Positions 9,701 to 21,702 are shown, counted from the first letter of the stretch. The stretch: 64,000 nucleotides of DNA from Saprolegnia diclina VS20 (GCF_000281045.1 NW_008246100.1:249877-313876); one strand, 5' to 3'. The notes: generated by a model from the sequence alone, not told the origin. Numbers and translations: made by a program.

Positions 9701-12700
9701 ATGAGGTGCGCCTGTCCGCCATCCCCATCGCTGCTATATGCGCTCGTCTCTAGCTCTCTCCATGACGGTAGATCCGCGACCACGAGCCATTGCCCAGAGC
9801 GATCCGGCGACACATCGCCTGCAAGCCATCGGCAGCGGCGCAACAGCGTGTCGACATCTGCCACTGGCCCGCCACCTGCCGTACTGTCATGCTAGTGTAT
9901 GCTGGTAGCTCACTCGGGCTAGGCGTCATTGCTGGACGTACCACCCGCCGAGGACAAGGTGCTCTGCGATTTGGATCCGCGATACTTTACGCCGCATTTC
10001 GACCCGATCGCCCACGTCCTTGTACGTCTCGACGCCTCGACCACGCCCGCGGCTGCAAGTGGCTGTTGTAGGAGTCGTTGCCGCTGCAGGCGGACGAAGT
10101 GAGCGATTTTTTGCAGTCGCAGATTGGCGTGCTCGATCTCGCCAAGGACGTGGTGACGGCCAAGCTCGCCGAAGACGTCCAGCGCAACCACACGACGTTC
10201 ATCCAAGGCATGAACCAAGTGCAAGACGTCGACTTGGACTTGACACTGGCGCTGATCCAAGTCAAGAACGGCCGACGGCTCCTCGCGAGCGCCAAGCAGG
10301 ACCTCGTCATCAACCATCTCGAGCTGGTCAAGCTGCGTCGCAACCGCGACCGTCTCCAGACCGTAGGCGTCCCACTTGTACACGTTCTAGTACGTTTGTT
10401 GTCTAGATTGTCGACTTTAGCTCGCAGATTCTGGGCTTTGTCCGCCTCGAGCACGACATGTTGTCGCAGTTACAAGAAAAAGACTATGCGAGCGCGGTAA
10501 AAGCACACAAATAGTGTCGATACACTATAAACCGGCACGACTAGGTGGCTACGTGCATCGACATTCGCCGGCAGCTCGACCAATCGCGTGATCTGGATCG
10601 GTTCTTCATCCTGCGGCCCGTCCGTCAGCGCATGGTCCACGCCCTCCTCGAGCTGCGCCAGCACTTTGAGACGGTACGACGCGTCACCGAATATAGCTTC
10701 AGCCTTTGATGACGCGCAGGCCCTCGTGGGACTCCTCGAGTCGTTTGATTCGGCAGCATACGGCAACCTCTTGCGCGCCATCTTAGCGCTGGACGCCGAG
10801 CGGTCGGCAACGTCGAGCGTGCCGCAAGTGATTGTGCGGGGCATCGAAGACCTCTCGCGACAGCACATCCAGAGTCTCTTTACCGACGCGACCGTGCGAA
10901 CAGCCAAAAGGGACAAGCCCACGCAGTCGGTGGCCATCGTACCGCACTTCCTTCGCTGTCGTGGTGGTCATGGGCCCTGGCTAGATGCTCGAAGACCTGC
11001 TCGCGTGCTACGAGAAGCTCGTGGGCCTCTTGCACGGCTACTACCTCATCACGCAGTGGCACCGCGATCCATTCAGCGACAAAAACACCGAGTTGGCATA
11101 CTTGCATCGCTGCGGCTTGGATGACGCGCCGACCGAAGCGACCAATCAATCGCCGTCGACGACCGACCCTCTGCACGAAATGGCCGCACAGCACGCCGAG
11201 GCGTATGCGCAATATCGAAGGATCGTCTGGGAGCAAATGCAGCAGAGCGTCGGGGACCTCCTCGACCGCTTCCCACTCACCAACGGTGCCGTCCCTGCCG
11301 TCCTGAGAAGGATCCTGACGTACCGTGCGTAGACTTCAAGATGGAGCACCTCGTATCGCTCTCCCATGCGACCCTTCGGCTGATTACGATTGGGCACGAG
11401 TTTAGCGGCGACGACGCGTCATCCAAGTACGCACACGCGCGTCATCGACCATTGGTTGACATATCGTCGAGTAGGCTTGCGACAGCGTTGAGCAACAAGT
11501 GCCGGAGCTTTCTCAAGCTCCAGCAAAAGGACAGCATCGAGCTCCTCCGCATGCTTTTCGACACGGAAAAGTGGGAACGACTCTCCGTCTCGGTCGAAAA
11601 CCACACCGGCGGCATCCCCGCTCTCTTGGAGCAGCGCTCGGGGTACTCGCTCCCTGATCTCCAGGTGGTGCAGCGCCTTCCGGAGCGGCGTGCCAGCGAC
11701 AGCGTATTTGCGCACTACCGCGCCAAGGGCAACCCATTTGCGCTCTGTTATCGCGCGACCTTCCTCGTCGTGCCCGCGATGCAGCGCTACGCGTTCGAGA
11801 CGAAGCGCCATGACTTTGCATCGGACCCGGTCGCCGACGAAGAAGACAAGATGATCAAGAGACTGATCGCGATGGATCCGTACTTGCGCGGCGAGTCGGA
11901 CTCGAGTATGAGCTCGCCGTTGACCGAGGAGCTCATTCGGTTTGGCTCCAAGCACGTCATGTCGTCATCGAGCCTCTCGGGCTTTTTGCGGTGCCCACTG
12001 TTTCTTGATACATTCTTGATACTAAGCGCGCCGCTGTAGATTTTGCGGTGTGTACATGAAGCTCATGGAGCAGCTACCGCATGTGGCGTGGGACATCTTT
12101 CTTGGGCTTGCGTCGCTCTTTGACTTTGTGTTTTATGCGACGCTGACGACCGCATGCCCCGACAACTACCTCGCGCGCCTCTTGACGCGCCAAACGCCGA
12201 GCGACCTCCAGTGCGAAGAGCTTCGCCAGCAGTTGAGTCGCATCCAGTCCGAGTTTGGCCTTGGCTTGACGGCGCAGTCGGTGCCCGTGCGCGTGACGCA
12301 GCTCCCGTCAGCGATCGCCACCTCGAGCGACGCCAACCGGTTTGCGTTCGTCGAGCGCGTTGTCGCGATCGAAGCGCTCGTGTTCCAGTGGCACGTGTTT
12401 TCGTCGCTCCACGCGTCGTCGCTGGCGCCATTTGTCCCCGCCGCGCGCCGCGAGATGATGGCGACGATGATGACGACGATGGGCGACGCAGTGAAAGAAG
12501 GCCGATCGTACGTCTACGCGGTCATGGCGCCGGCGCTCATTGCCGCGGCGTCGATCCCGAGCATGGTCGAAAAGGCCACGTGGGACACGCTTGATCTCTC
12601 AGACCAGCACAACGAGTATGTGGTCGCGCTCGTCCGTCGCTGTGGCATTTTCTGGGGTATTTTTCGGTATTTTCGTACTTTTTGGATAGCGCGAGTGAAT

Positions 12701-13169
12701 TGCTAGGCACTCTACAAGGCTCGGCGGTCCCGATTTCCGTCCGCGACGAGATCTGGTCGTATGTGGTGCGGGCCATCATGGAAGCGCTAGTCGAGGGGTA
12801 TGCCAGTGTGAAAAAGTGCTCGTTGGAAGGACGCGCTCTCATGTCGATGGACCTCATTGCGCTCCAGAACGGCCTCGATCTGATCAACCACGTGAGGTCC
12901 GAAGACGTGCCTCTTCTACAATCGGCTCAGATTCTGGTAGCAACCAAAACCAGACGCTATGGGGTCGGTCGTACGTCAACAACTACATCAAGGCCTACTA
13001 TTTCCAGGAAGCCGAATTGCTGGCGTTCATTGCGGCCAACAAGAAGAGCTATCGCAAGGCGCACCTCGTGAGCTTGGCCATCAACGGCGTCTGCGGCCTC
13101 CGACGCGGGAGCCAAAAAGACCTCTTGCAGAAGATCGAGCACATTTACCGGTCTGGGACCCTTCTCTAA
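9701..13169 (+). CDS. VPS50: Syndetin / VPS50, EARP tethering complex subunit
   Basis: Large gene with at least ten short introns. VPS50 replaces VPS54 in the EARP complex, which tethers vesicles in endosomal recycling. Visible landmarks are a conserved N-terminal stretch (DPRYFTPHFDPIAHVL); the helix with DFLQSQIGVLDL; VQDVDLDLTLALIQVKNGRRLL; then a C-terminal DUF2451-type part with RVVAIEALVFQWHVF, KATWD and SDQHNEYV. The end has VEGYASVKKCSLEGRALM, NNYIKAYYFQEAEL and KDLLQKIEHI. TAG/TAA-bearing introns separate these pieces; one runs from a GTACGT donor near 10020 to a TTGTAG acceptor near 10071. The start is uncertain: ATG 9701 gives an N-terminal exon joined in phase through a 42-nt intron, but this part is not conserved enough to confirm. 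Confidence 0.85.
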
Positions 13170-13225
13170 TCTCAAGTTATCCCGATGCATGTGTGGCTGC
13201 CAGCGCCAAGATCGAAAACCGCCGC

Positions 13226-13270
13226 GTTTGATTGGCTGCCTGGCGAGGCGTCGGGTGGTTGCGATTGGCT
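13226..13270 (+). promoter_or_regulatory. Two CCAAT boxes upstream of Hsp70
   Basis: GATTGGCTG occurs twice, with ATTGG at 13231-13235 and 13264-13268, about 207 and 174 bp before the ATG at 13438. I see no good heat-shock element (inverted nGAAn repeats) in the 270 bp upstream, so this gene may be constitutive. Confidence 0.5.
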
Positions 13271-13437
13271 GCTTGCGCCTGCAAATATCGATTGTGAGAG
13301 GTTGTCTTCTCTCTATGTGTTTGTATGGTATACGCTACCCAAGGTACTTGGCGCATAAGATGTCGGGGGCGCCATGCTGGCCTTTGGTTTCACTGGTGCT
13401 GGCAGGAATATTTTTGATCCGCCCATCTTCGCTCAAC

Positions 13438-15135
13438 ATGGCTTGCATCGGTATCGACCTCGGCACGACGCATGCGTGCGTCGGCGTCCACTTCAACGGC
13501 AAGGTCTCCATCATCGCCAACGACCAAGGCTTCCGCACAACGCCCTGCGTCGTCGCCTTTGAGACCGAGGACGTCGTTGTCGGCGACTCGGCCGTCGCCA
13601 AGCTCCACAACAACGCGGCCAACACCGTGTACCACCTCAAGCGCGTGCTTGGCAAGAAGCACTCGGACGTCAAGTCGCTCGACTACATCAAGGGCTGGAG
13701 CTTCGATGTCAAGGCCGATGCCAAGGGCCACGCCGTCGCCGCCGTCACGCACAAGGAGGCGAAGCGCGATGTCTCGGCGACCGAGTTTGCGTCGCTTGTC
13801 CTTGGCAAGTTGAAGGCGCTCGCTGAAGACTACACGGGTGTCCAGGTCAAGAACTGCGTCTTGACGGTGCCCCAGGAGTTCTCGGAGGAGCAGAAGACGT
13901 TGATGAACGAAGCCGCCAAGGCTGCTGGCATTGACGTCATGCGCTACATCAGCGAGCCGATCGCCGCCGCTATCGCGTATGGCTTTGATGAGACCAAGTC
14001 GATCGACACGAAGCTCATTGTTGTCGTCGATATTGGCGGCGCCTCTTCGGACATGTCGCTCTTGAGCGCCGACAAGGGCCTCTTCAACGTCGTCGGCCAC
14101 GTCGGTGACGACGCGTTGGGCGGTGAGGACTTTACGTATGCGCTCGTTGAGCACTGCGTCAAGACGTTCGAGCGCCAGAAGAAGGTCGACTTGAAGGACA
14201 ACACGCGCGCCTTGTACCGCATCAAGCTTGCTTGCGAACAGGCCAAGAAGTCGCTCTCGACGCAGAGCCAGGTCACGATCGAGGTCGACTCGCTCGCCGA
14301 CGGCCAGGATCTCATTGTCAAGCTTTCGCGCTCGCGCTTTGAGGAGATGATTGGCGACCACGTCCGCAAGATGGTCACGGACATTGAGACGCTCCTCGAG
14401 AACGCCAACCTCGACAAGGAGTCGATCGACCACGTCATCCTTGCCGGTGGCTCGACCCGCATCCCCAAGGTCCAGGCCGCCATCGAGGCGTTCTTTGACG
14501 GCAAGAAGGCGTCGTCGACGATCGTGCCCGACGAGGTCATCGCCTATGGTGCGACTGTCGAGGCCGCGACGCTTTCGGAGACGGCCGAGTGGGACAACCT
14601 CCCGTCGGACCCGCTCAACATGGTCGAGGCCGTCCCGCTCACGCTCTCGCTCGGCCTCGCCGACGGCTCGGTCTACGAGATGATCCAGCGCAACACGGTC
14701 CTCCCGGCCACGACGCAGGAGGTCTTTACGACGCACGTCGACAACCAGAAGGCGGTGTACCTCCAGATCTACGAAGGCCAGCGCTTCATGGCGCGCGACA
14801 ACACGCTCCTCGCCAACCTCACGATCTCAGGCATCCCGCCCATGGAGAAGGGGTCGCCGGAAATTGAAGTCTCGTTCAACGTCACGCGCAAGTCGGTGCT
14901 GACGGTCAAGGCCCACCTCCGCAACGCCGAGGGCGCCAAGTCCAAGGCCCTTACGGTCGAAAGCGACTCGAAGCGCGTCGTCAACGTCGACGCGATCGTC
15001 GCGGCCGCCGAAGCCGCCGCCGACGAGGACGACGCGTTGATGGTCGAGTTGGAAGAAGCTGCCGAGGCGGCCGAGCTCGCGGCCACGATCGCTGCGGCCC
15101 CCAAGATCGTGGGCGCCGGCGAAGATATGGACTAG
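13438..15135 (+). CDS. Divergent short Hsp70 family chaperone
   Basis: Intronless, 565 codons from ATG 13438. The ATPase domain shows the phosphate-1 loop IGIDLGTTHACVGV, ENCVLTVPQ-like strand (KNCVLTVPQEF), SEPIAAAIAYG and the adenosine loop ILAGGSTRIPK. The substrate domain shows PLTLSLGL, NTVLPA and a beta-sandwich. It stops at about residue 565 with an Ala/Glu-rich tail ending GAGEDMD, so most of the helical lid and any EEVD or KDEL end are missing; canonical Hsp70s are about 640 residues. The phosphate-2 loop reads DIGGASSDMS where canonical Hsp70s have DLGGGTFDVS. This suggests a specialised, Hsp110/Ssz-like or atypical role; that is inference. An in-frame ATG at 13360 would add a hydrophobic leader. 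Confidence 0.88.
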   Translation: MACIGIDLGTTHACVGVHFNGKVSIIANDQGFRTTPCVVAFETEDVVVGDSAVAKLHNNAANTVYHLKRVLGKKHSDVKSLDYIKGWSFDVKADAKGHAVAAVTHKEAKRDVSATEFASLVLGKLKALAEDYTGVQVKNCVLTVPQEFSEEQKTLMNEAAKAAGIDVMRYISEPIAAAIAYGFDETKSIDTKLIVVVDIGGASSDMSLLSADKGLFNVVGHVGDDALGGEDFTYALVEHCVKTFERQKKVDLKDNTRALYRIKLACEQAKKSLSTQSQVTIEVDSLADGQDLIVKLSRSRFEEMIGDHVRKMVTDIETLLENANLDKESIDHVILAGGSTRIPKVQAAIEAFFDGKKASSTIVPDEVIAYGATVEAATLSETAEWDNLPSDPLNMVEAVPLTLSLGLADGSVYEMIQRNTVLPATTQEVFTTHVDNQKAVYLQIYEGQRFMARDNTLLANLTISGIPPMEKGSPEIEVSFNVTRKSVLTVKAHLRNAEGAKSKALTVESDSKRVVNVDAIVAAAEAAADEDDALMVELEEAAEAAELAATIAAAPKIVGAGEDMD

Positions 15136-15329
15136 AGTGCTAAATATTATTCCGTCACGGCCGATCCCAGTAATAGCAGCCCGTGATGCAATCCTCGCCA
15201 TGTTTTGACCCACCTATTGTACAACCTACGTAGCAGCGTGCCACGTCACGTACGTGGCACCACGAGGTTCATTTGGGGTTTAGCCCTCAGTTTTGGCGCA
15301 GCATCGAGTGGCACTGGGTCCTCGATCAC

Positions 15330-18300
15330 CTACGGATGGGCGTGCATGTAGCGCAGGAGCTCGCGCGCGTTGGCCGTGTACGCTGCCGTCGACGCCGACG
15401 TCGAGACGGGATGCTTGACGTTCTTGACGGCCGTCGCGCCATAGGCTGGGAACGCGCTCGTCGGGGGCGACGGCAATGCCCAAGTGCCCAAGTCGGCGAG
15501 CAGCGGGAAGAGCGCATCCCCGTTGAGCGCCGCCAGTGCGAGAAAGAGGCGTCGCGCGCCCTCTTGGAGACTTGGACTGGACGACGACCGCAGCATGGGG
15601 CTTGTCACGCGCGCCACGTCCATCTCGATCGACTCGAGCGCCGGTGACGCAGTGCACATGCGCGTCAAGCACTCGAGGCACTGGACGTGGATCTGGTGCG
15701 TTAGCGAATGGCTCGAGCTCGCCGCACTACTGGGAGCTAACGTCATGCCATCGACCACGAGCTCGTGGCGTGCCAAGACCGGAAGCGTCTCATGCGAGTC
15801 GACGAGCAAGAGAAGGCGCATGGCCGGCCATGCCTCCGACACAAACCGGTCGGCAAGAAAGTCGCCGCAGCGCACTGCGAGGGCCGAGAGGCAGTGCAGC
15901 GCCGCGAGTACGACAGGCTTGGCGGTGCTGCCCAGGCGCTTGACCACGGCCGGCCACACGCGCGCGGCCACGGGCCGGAGGTCGTTGAGCGGCAAAAGCA
16001 GCACAGCGTGCGATAGCACCGAGCTCGCCAAGCAGCTCGTGGCCACGTCGGGGGCCGCCATAAAGTACGACGAGCGCACAATGATGTCTTTGATAAGGTC
16101 GCGCATGGCCGCGTCGCTTGCATCCGCTTCGGGCTCGTGCTCCACCGGCATCGCCGCCTTCATCTTGCGCTCGAGGACCGCCGATTCGTCGTCCGCGTTG
16201 TCCTGGAGCATGGCATCGAGCTGCGCTTCGCTCGCCGCGTCATCGGGGGCGCCCATGTTTGGATCAAACAGCGTCTTCATCTCCTTCAGGAACGCATCGA
16301 GCTTCGAGGAACGTGGCACCACGGGGGCTGCCTCCGCAAGGTGCGGCGCGGTTGTCACGATGACCTTCATGACGCGCAAGAGGCCAGCGCTGTGGCCGCT
16401 CGAGACGTAGCGGTCGACGCTGCGTAGTACGCTCTTGATGGCGTCTTGCAACAGCGGGAGCGGCGTCGACCCGGCGTGCGCCAAGAGCCCTTCGACGACG
16501 AACGGTGTGTGCGGGTACATCTCGAGCTGCTCGAGGCGGCTGCAGAGCATGTCGATGACGTAGTCCATGTTGCCATGCAGCAAGGCCGGTACGTCATCGT
16601 ACGCGCAGTGGAACGCGATGCGGTCGAGCGTCGCGGTGGCCGCTTGGTGCACGACGCTGCTGTGGCCCGCCAAATGCTCGGCGATCGGGTACAGCACGTG
16701 CATGAGCAGCGGGTGAAAGGCGATGTCGAGCGCTTCGGCGCAGCTGCCGAGAATCTCCAAGAGTACGCTCGTCGTGTCCGTCGAGTCCGCGGCCGCGCCT
16801 CCGAGACGCAGGTGGTGGCGTCCAAGAGGCGTTGCATCGACCGGCAGCGTCGTCCACTGCGGCAACTGCAGTAGCTGGTCGAGCAAGTACCCGACCATAT
16901 GTACCGACAACGGCGGCGTGTCGGGTGTCGGCGATAAGTCGCCAATGTGGCCCGCGCCAAGTACAAAATGGTTGAGGACCAGCAGCAGCTCGGTCGAGCG
17001 CTCCGACTAGACACATGATAAAACTATGCGACACGCATGCCGACGCCAAGATGCCTACCTCGTTGCGGAGCTGCGCCATGAGATGGTCGATCCAGACGAG
17101 CGTCGAGCCGCGGGCGCCGATGCGCCGAAGCACTTGGGTCGCCAAGCGAACCGCGGCGTCCGACCGAATATGCACGAACCGCTTGCGGTAGTAGGCAAAG
17201 GTGACCGTTTTGGCGCTTGGCGATCGCGAGCGACTCGCTTCGTGCGCCAGCACGTGGGCGTCGACGTGGTCGATGCGCAGAATGGTCTGCATCGCACGCA
17301 GTAGGTCGGTCAGGACCGCATCAAAGGCAATACGTGTGCTCTGGTCGTAGGCGAGGACGACCTGCAGCGTCGCGCACGCCTCGGCCTCCATCTCGACGTC
17401 GGTCGCGCATTTCTTTGCGAGCGCGCGCAAGTGCGAGACGACGCGTGACGTGGCGTGGCGCGTGAGCCAGAGACCTTCGTCGGCGGTCATCGTCGCATGG
17501 AAGCGGTCGAGGGCTTGCCGCGCATACGTTTGCACATCAAGGATCGGGTCGAGACTCAAACTCAAAAGGGCCTCAAACGCCGAGAAGAAACTGGGTGCGA
17601 GCGACCAGCGGCAGTCGCACACCACGACGCTGCAGAGGGTGACGAGAGAGAGGCGCACGCGCGGCTTGGCGTGGTGTCGCTGCGAGCGGCAAATGAGGTC
17701 GAGTGCGATCGCCAGGTTGGCTTGTGTCGTCTCGAGCCAGGCGCGGGACCGGTCGATTTCGGGCTTGGACGAGTTGGGGCGGAGCAGAGGCGTTGGCGGA
17801 CTCGTGGCAAATGGGGTCAGAGCCGCCTCCAAGGTGAACTCGGGCTTGGACACGAGATGGGGCCACCGGCTGTCACGCAAGCCGAGGAAGACGACCTCGC
17901 TGAGGCACTCGAGCGCCTTCGCTGGGACTTTGGAGCCCCATTTGTAGTCGGCGTGGTGGGTGAGCTGGAGCATCTTGGCGACGACACCGGGAAGGAGCAG
18001 CGCCACAACGTCCACGTTATCGATGGACCGAAGGAGCGCGATGAGCGCCTCGAGTGCTTGGACGCGGGAGGCGCGCGCGACTTCCTTCTCGGCTTGCTGC
18101 AGCAAGTACGCTACCTAGCAGCAGCTACTGTCCATGGGCTCTGCATCGAGTCGGCTGTACCGTTAGAAAAGCCACCTCGATCATCTCGTCGGTCGGAGGC
18201 GTAAAGAAGGTTGCCGGTGCGGTGCGCGTAGCAAGGAGGCCAATGCATTGCACGATGCAGTTGCGTCCGTCTTCAGTAAGAGCGCTGGATGTACTGGAGC

Positions 18301-18683
18301 TATCTAATGGCGGCAAGTAGACGAGCAACCTAGCATGCGCAGGATGCCAACAGGTTGATAGAGCGAGGGCGACGGACGTACGTCTTGATCATCGTGACAA
18401 AGAGGTCCGGCGTCGTCTCGAGCGGCCCGAGCTTGCAGCGTGTAAAGAGCTTGTAGAGCGCACTGAGTCCGCACTCGATCGTTGGCGGCGACACCGACCG
18501 GCCCTGCAGCATGGTATGGACGACGGCGACGGCGTAGCTCGTCCAGAGGTACTCGGTGGGCATGGCCGGCAGGCGCTCGAGCGCGGCCTCGAGCGCGGCC
18601 AGCTTCGACGCGCTGGCGTCCTGGGCGACGAGCATGATGAGCGCCATGACCTCGCGCTCGACCGGGCCCATGCGCGCGTCCAT
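15330..18683 (-). CDS. TTI1: TTI1, subunit of the TTT (TEL2-TTI1-TTI2) complex
   Basis: HEAT-repeat protein of the TTT co-chaperone complex that stabilises PIKK kinases such as TOR, ATM and ATR. It is alpha-helical throughout. Landmarks include DYKWGSKVPAKALECLSEVVFLGL-like helices near 17.9 kb (quoted in two parts: DYKWGSKVPAKALECL and SEVVFLGL), the NMDYVIDMLCSRL helix near 16.5 kb, an acidic linker, and CGDFLADRFVSEAWPAM near 15.8 kb, the last two being hallmarks of TTI1. Stop TAG at 15330. Introns separate at least four exons, for example near 17000 and 18120. The ATG at 18683 (MDARMGPVE) is a conservative start. The reading frame continues upstream without an ATG, and a further first exon starting at 18805 is possible. 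It runs convergent with Hsp70, 194 bp apart. Confidence 0.82.
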
Positions 18684-18803
18684 CGTCAAGATTTGCCGCG
18701 TCTGGAATACTGCGGCATCTGCCGAATTTAACAGATCCACTGTATCCAAACATACAGGACCTCAGGCACCGAATACTCGCCAAGATCGCGACTGTCGAGG
18801 TGC

Positions 18804-20650
18804 ATGCTGCTCACGGCCGAGGACTTGCTGGCGATGGCGGCCAAGGTCGGACCGCCAACGCTGGGCGCCCACATGCAGCGAGTCCGCGCCACAGACGCGC
18901 AGGGTACGTTGCATCCCGAGCTGAAGCGGCTCAACGACGCGATGGAAGCCGAAGCGACGCGCTACGCATTGGCGATGCAGCCGTATGACCAGCAGCGCTG
19001 CGATCACGCCAGCCTCAGTGGCTGCTTGACACCGCTGCGGTCACCGCTCCAGCGTCGTCGGGGCTCCCTCGTGCTCGACATGGGTACGCGCCTCTTTCCG
19101 TGCATCCGTCATGACCCAACGAAGGGTCCCTCGTCGAGTCCAAGTCGGCTGCGTCGTCGCCAAAAGCCAAGCCGCCGGTGCAAAGCCCGCACGAGAGCCC
19201 TAGCTACCAGTCGCTCTTCCTCGCTGCGGCGCTGCAGCTCCTGGACGAGAAGGACAAGCCGCGCACGTCGCTGCCACCGTCCTTGGACGCCCACCACCCC
19301 AAGCTTCCGCCCGACACGCTCCTCGCCGGGTACCTCAAGAAGGCCAAAGACAACTCGCTCCGAACCAGCACGAAAAAGTACGCGGTCTTGACCCGGGGTG
19401 TCTTGCGCTACTACGCCGACATGGCAGCGGCGACGTACACCGAGATCATCCTCGTGCCCCGGCGCTTCCTCTGTCGTGAAAACCTCTCGCAGCGCTTCCA
19501 GCACAAGTACGCGTTCGAACTGCTCGCCACCGGGAGCGCGGCCGAGAAGCGCCAGACGAAGCTCGTCTTCATGGCCAAGTCGGAGACCGAGCGCCGCCTC
19601 TGGGTGCACGCGATCCGGGCCGTCGTGAACGCGTCGCCCGTCTCGCCCCGCGCCATCGACGGCGACTGCTACGCGTTCATTTTGCTCCAGCGCCAGATCC
19701 AGGACGCAAGGCGCAAGGACGCGTACGTGCACGCGCTCCGGAGCGCCACGCACCACGAGCTCTGCGTGCCCGTCGAGTGGGTGCACAGCCAGCTGCAGCA
19801 AACGCGGCAACATCTCGGCGAGAGCGGCATGGACCAAGTGTTCAAGGACCTCGGGCGCGACCGCGTGAGCATCAACGGCCGCGTCTACAGCGGCGCCGAC
19901 GGAACCGAGAGCGTCGTGGGTGCGTTGGCGCAGGCCTTTATGGACGTGTGCGACGACCTCACGGAAGCGCTTGCGCTTGATGTGGTGCGTAGCGTCCTGC
20001 TGTCGTGCAACCGGACGCAGTCGGGCGGCGACACGTACGAGACGGTCGACTACCTCTACCACAATGCGAGCTTGGTACGCTGCCTCCTGCTACAGTGCTT
20101 TGATGAGGATCCTTCAGGTCGTGTTGTGCCCCAGTGCACGCGAGGCAGCACCGCTCGAGATCAAGGTGGTCTTGCGCGATACATGCCCCGAGCTCGCGGC
20201 TAGCTTGGCGTCCGACGACCTGGGCTACGTTCCCCGGCAACAGTATACGACCAACCTGTCATAGTTGCGTGCGATGGAGCTTATGTGACGTTTAGCTCGC
20301 TCGTGCTACCCACCAAGGTCGAGCAGCATCGCCCGTCAATGGCGTCGGCCATCTCGTTTGGCGACGACCTCGACAGTTCGTTCTTGCCGGCAAAAGCACT
20401 CAACCTCTTTGCCCGCGAAAAAGAGTCGGTCGAGCTGGTCTCGTTCGCGGGCGAGAAGATGCATGTGGCGATCGTTGCCGCCACGTCGTACAAGATCTGC
20501 GATGCCAACCCGCAGGGCGATGCGAGCCTCGATACCTGGGCGATCGTCGATGCGGTCTTTGAGCAGTCGTTCGTGTACGCGCCAACGTACGGTGTCCTCG
20601 AAGGCAAGGGCACGGTCCGCGTCGCCACGCGCAGCGTCTGCGCCACGTAG
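18804..20650 (+). CDS. PH-domain protein of unknown role
   Basis: Four exons. Exon 1 from ATG 18804 encodes a helical N-terminus (LTAEDLLAMAAKV). A 41-nt intron (GTACGCG...ACGAAG) joins ...VLDMG to GSLVESKS. A pleckstrin-homology domain follows at roughly residues 150-270: LLAGYLKKAKD, KKYAVLTRGVLRYY, a variable loop, and the final helix with the diagnostic Trp in ERRLWVHAIRAVV. The C-terminal half is unknown, with VEWVHSQLQQTRQHL, and is completed after a 43-nt intron (20074-20116 region, GTACGC...TTCAG) and a GTATAC...TTTAG intron, ending VRVATRSVCAT at 20650. PH domains usually bind phosphoinositides, so a membrane-associated role is likely. The start codon practically abuts the 5' end of TTI1 on the other strand. 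Confidence 0.75.
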
Positions 20651-20710
20651 AGCGATACAACATCGTCGTCGTTCCCGAAAGACATATATATAGAGAGCGC
20701 ACAAGCCGTC

Positions 20711-21174
20711 TTACTCTTCCTTCTTTTGGATGATGAGCGGGCCGACGTTGTCGCCTGTCTCCTTGTTGTGCTTGGCGTGGGCGCCATCGCAGAACGGAAA
20801 CTAGGCCACCAAAGAGATGAGCCACGATATGATGCTAGCATCGATGTGCATACCTTCTTGGACTTCCAGCAGCGGCAGAGCACGCACTTGAGCGAGCCCT
20901 TCTGGAACATGTCTTCAATGTCGCACGTGTCGACGACCTTGTCCTTCTCGAGTGAGATCGACTTGTTGATGCGGGCTGGCGCCGCCTTCTTGCTGCCGCT
21001 GCCAAGCCCGGCAAAGATCGAGTAGAGGAGCACGGCGACTGTCACGAGGAAGGGCGCGAGGATCATCAACTCCTCCGTCGTGAGCTTGGCAAAGCCGGCG
21101 ACGTTGCTCGGGATCGGCAGCGACTTGAGGTACTTGGGCAGGCGGATCTTGAGCGCGTGGCGGACCGCTTCCAT
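20711..21174 (-). CDS. CISD: CDGSH iron-sulfur domain protein (mitoNEET/miner1 family)
   Basis: Two exons, about 137 residues. The N-terminus has a basic segment, then a transmembrane helix (MILAPFLVTVAVLLYSIFAGL), then the CDGSH domain. That domain runs CRCWKSKK, intron (GTATGC...GCCTAG), FPFCDGAH, giving the full Cys-x-Cys...Cys-Asp-Gly-x-His ligand set for a [2Fe-2S] cluster, and ends TGDNVGPLIIQKKEE. Length, TM anchor and the closing VGPLI motif match CISD1/CISD2, outer-mitochondrial or ER membrane redox-sensitive cluster proteins. Which of the two it resembles more I cannot say; the NKSISLEKDKVVD stretch precedes the domain as in both. It ends 60 bp from the convergent PH-domain gene. 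A CCGGATA...ATCCGG pair lies at 21239-21255 before the start. Confidence 0.92.
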
Positions 21175-21234
21175 ATTTTCTGAAATTCGAAGCCGGGGAA
21201 ATTCACTACTGATGCCACCACACGTTCTGCATTG

Positions 21235-21260
21235 ACGACCGGATACACCATCCGGCGACC
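21235..21260 (-). promoter_or_regulatory. Paired CCGGAT / ATCCGG element upstream of CISD
   Basis: CCGGAT at 21239-21244 and ATCCGG at 21250-21255 form an imperfect inverted pair about 65-81 bp before the CISD start codon. The same pairing is seen before VPS36, the ankyrin gene, LEO1 and the receiver-kinase gene. Confidence 0.45.
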
Positions 21261-21702
21261 CGGTGACGTGGCATAGCCACGCGCCTCTTGCCGTTGCCAT
21301 CAACCGCAAAAAGCTTCGGAAGCGAGGTGGATCGACTGGACGCAACGAGGTGCATGACCGGGCGTGTCATGCCAATACGAGTCAAGAGCTTGGGTATCCG
21401 ATGCTACTGCTCACCGGGCGGAAGAGCGCAAATGGAGCCGGGCACGTCTTGCTCATCGTTAGTCGCCTGGCGACGCCGAGTGAAGCCTTGACGGCGCTTC
21501 GAAAGGTCCCTCGCATTCGACAGGCACTGCGTGGTCACACAACGTGGCGTCAAATAACGAGCGCAGTGGTCGGTCGAAGAGGTCGTTGGCAAGGCGTCGC
21601 GAGAGGCAGCGCTTGCTCTGGCCAAGAGTGTCCTGGGCCAATAATCCTCGAATTTGTAAGGGCAAAGATCGCGGCGCTTCGGTACCAATCAGCGCAGTCT
21701 TG

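Noticed and set aside
13390-14736. Long minus-strand open frame opposite Hsp70 (448 codons)
   Set aside because: It mirrors the Hsp70 codons. GC-rich third positions keep the opposite strand open. The product is Arg/Val/Asp-rich with no domain.
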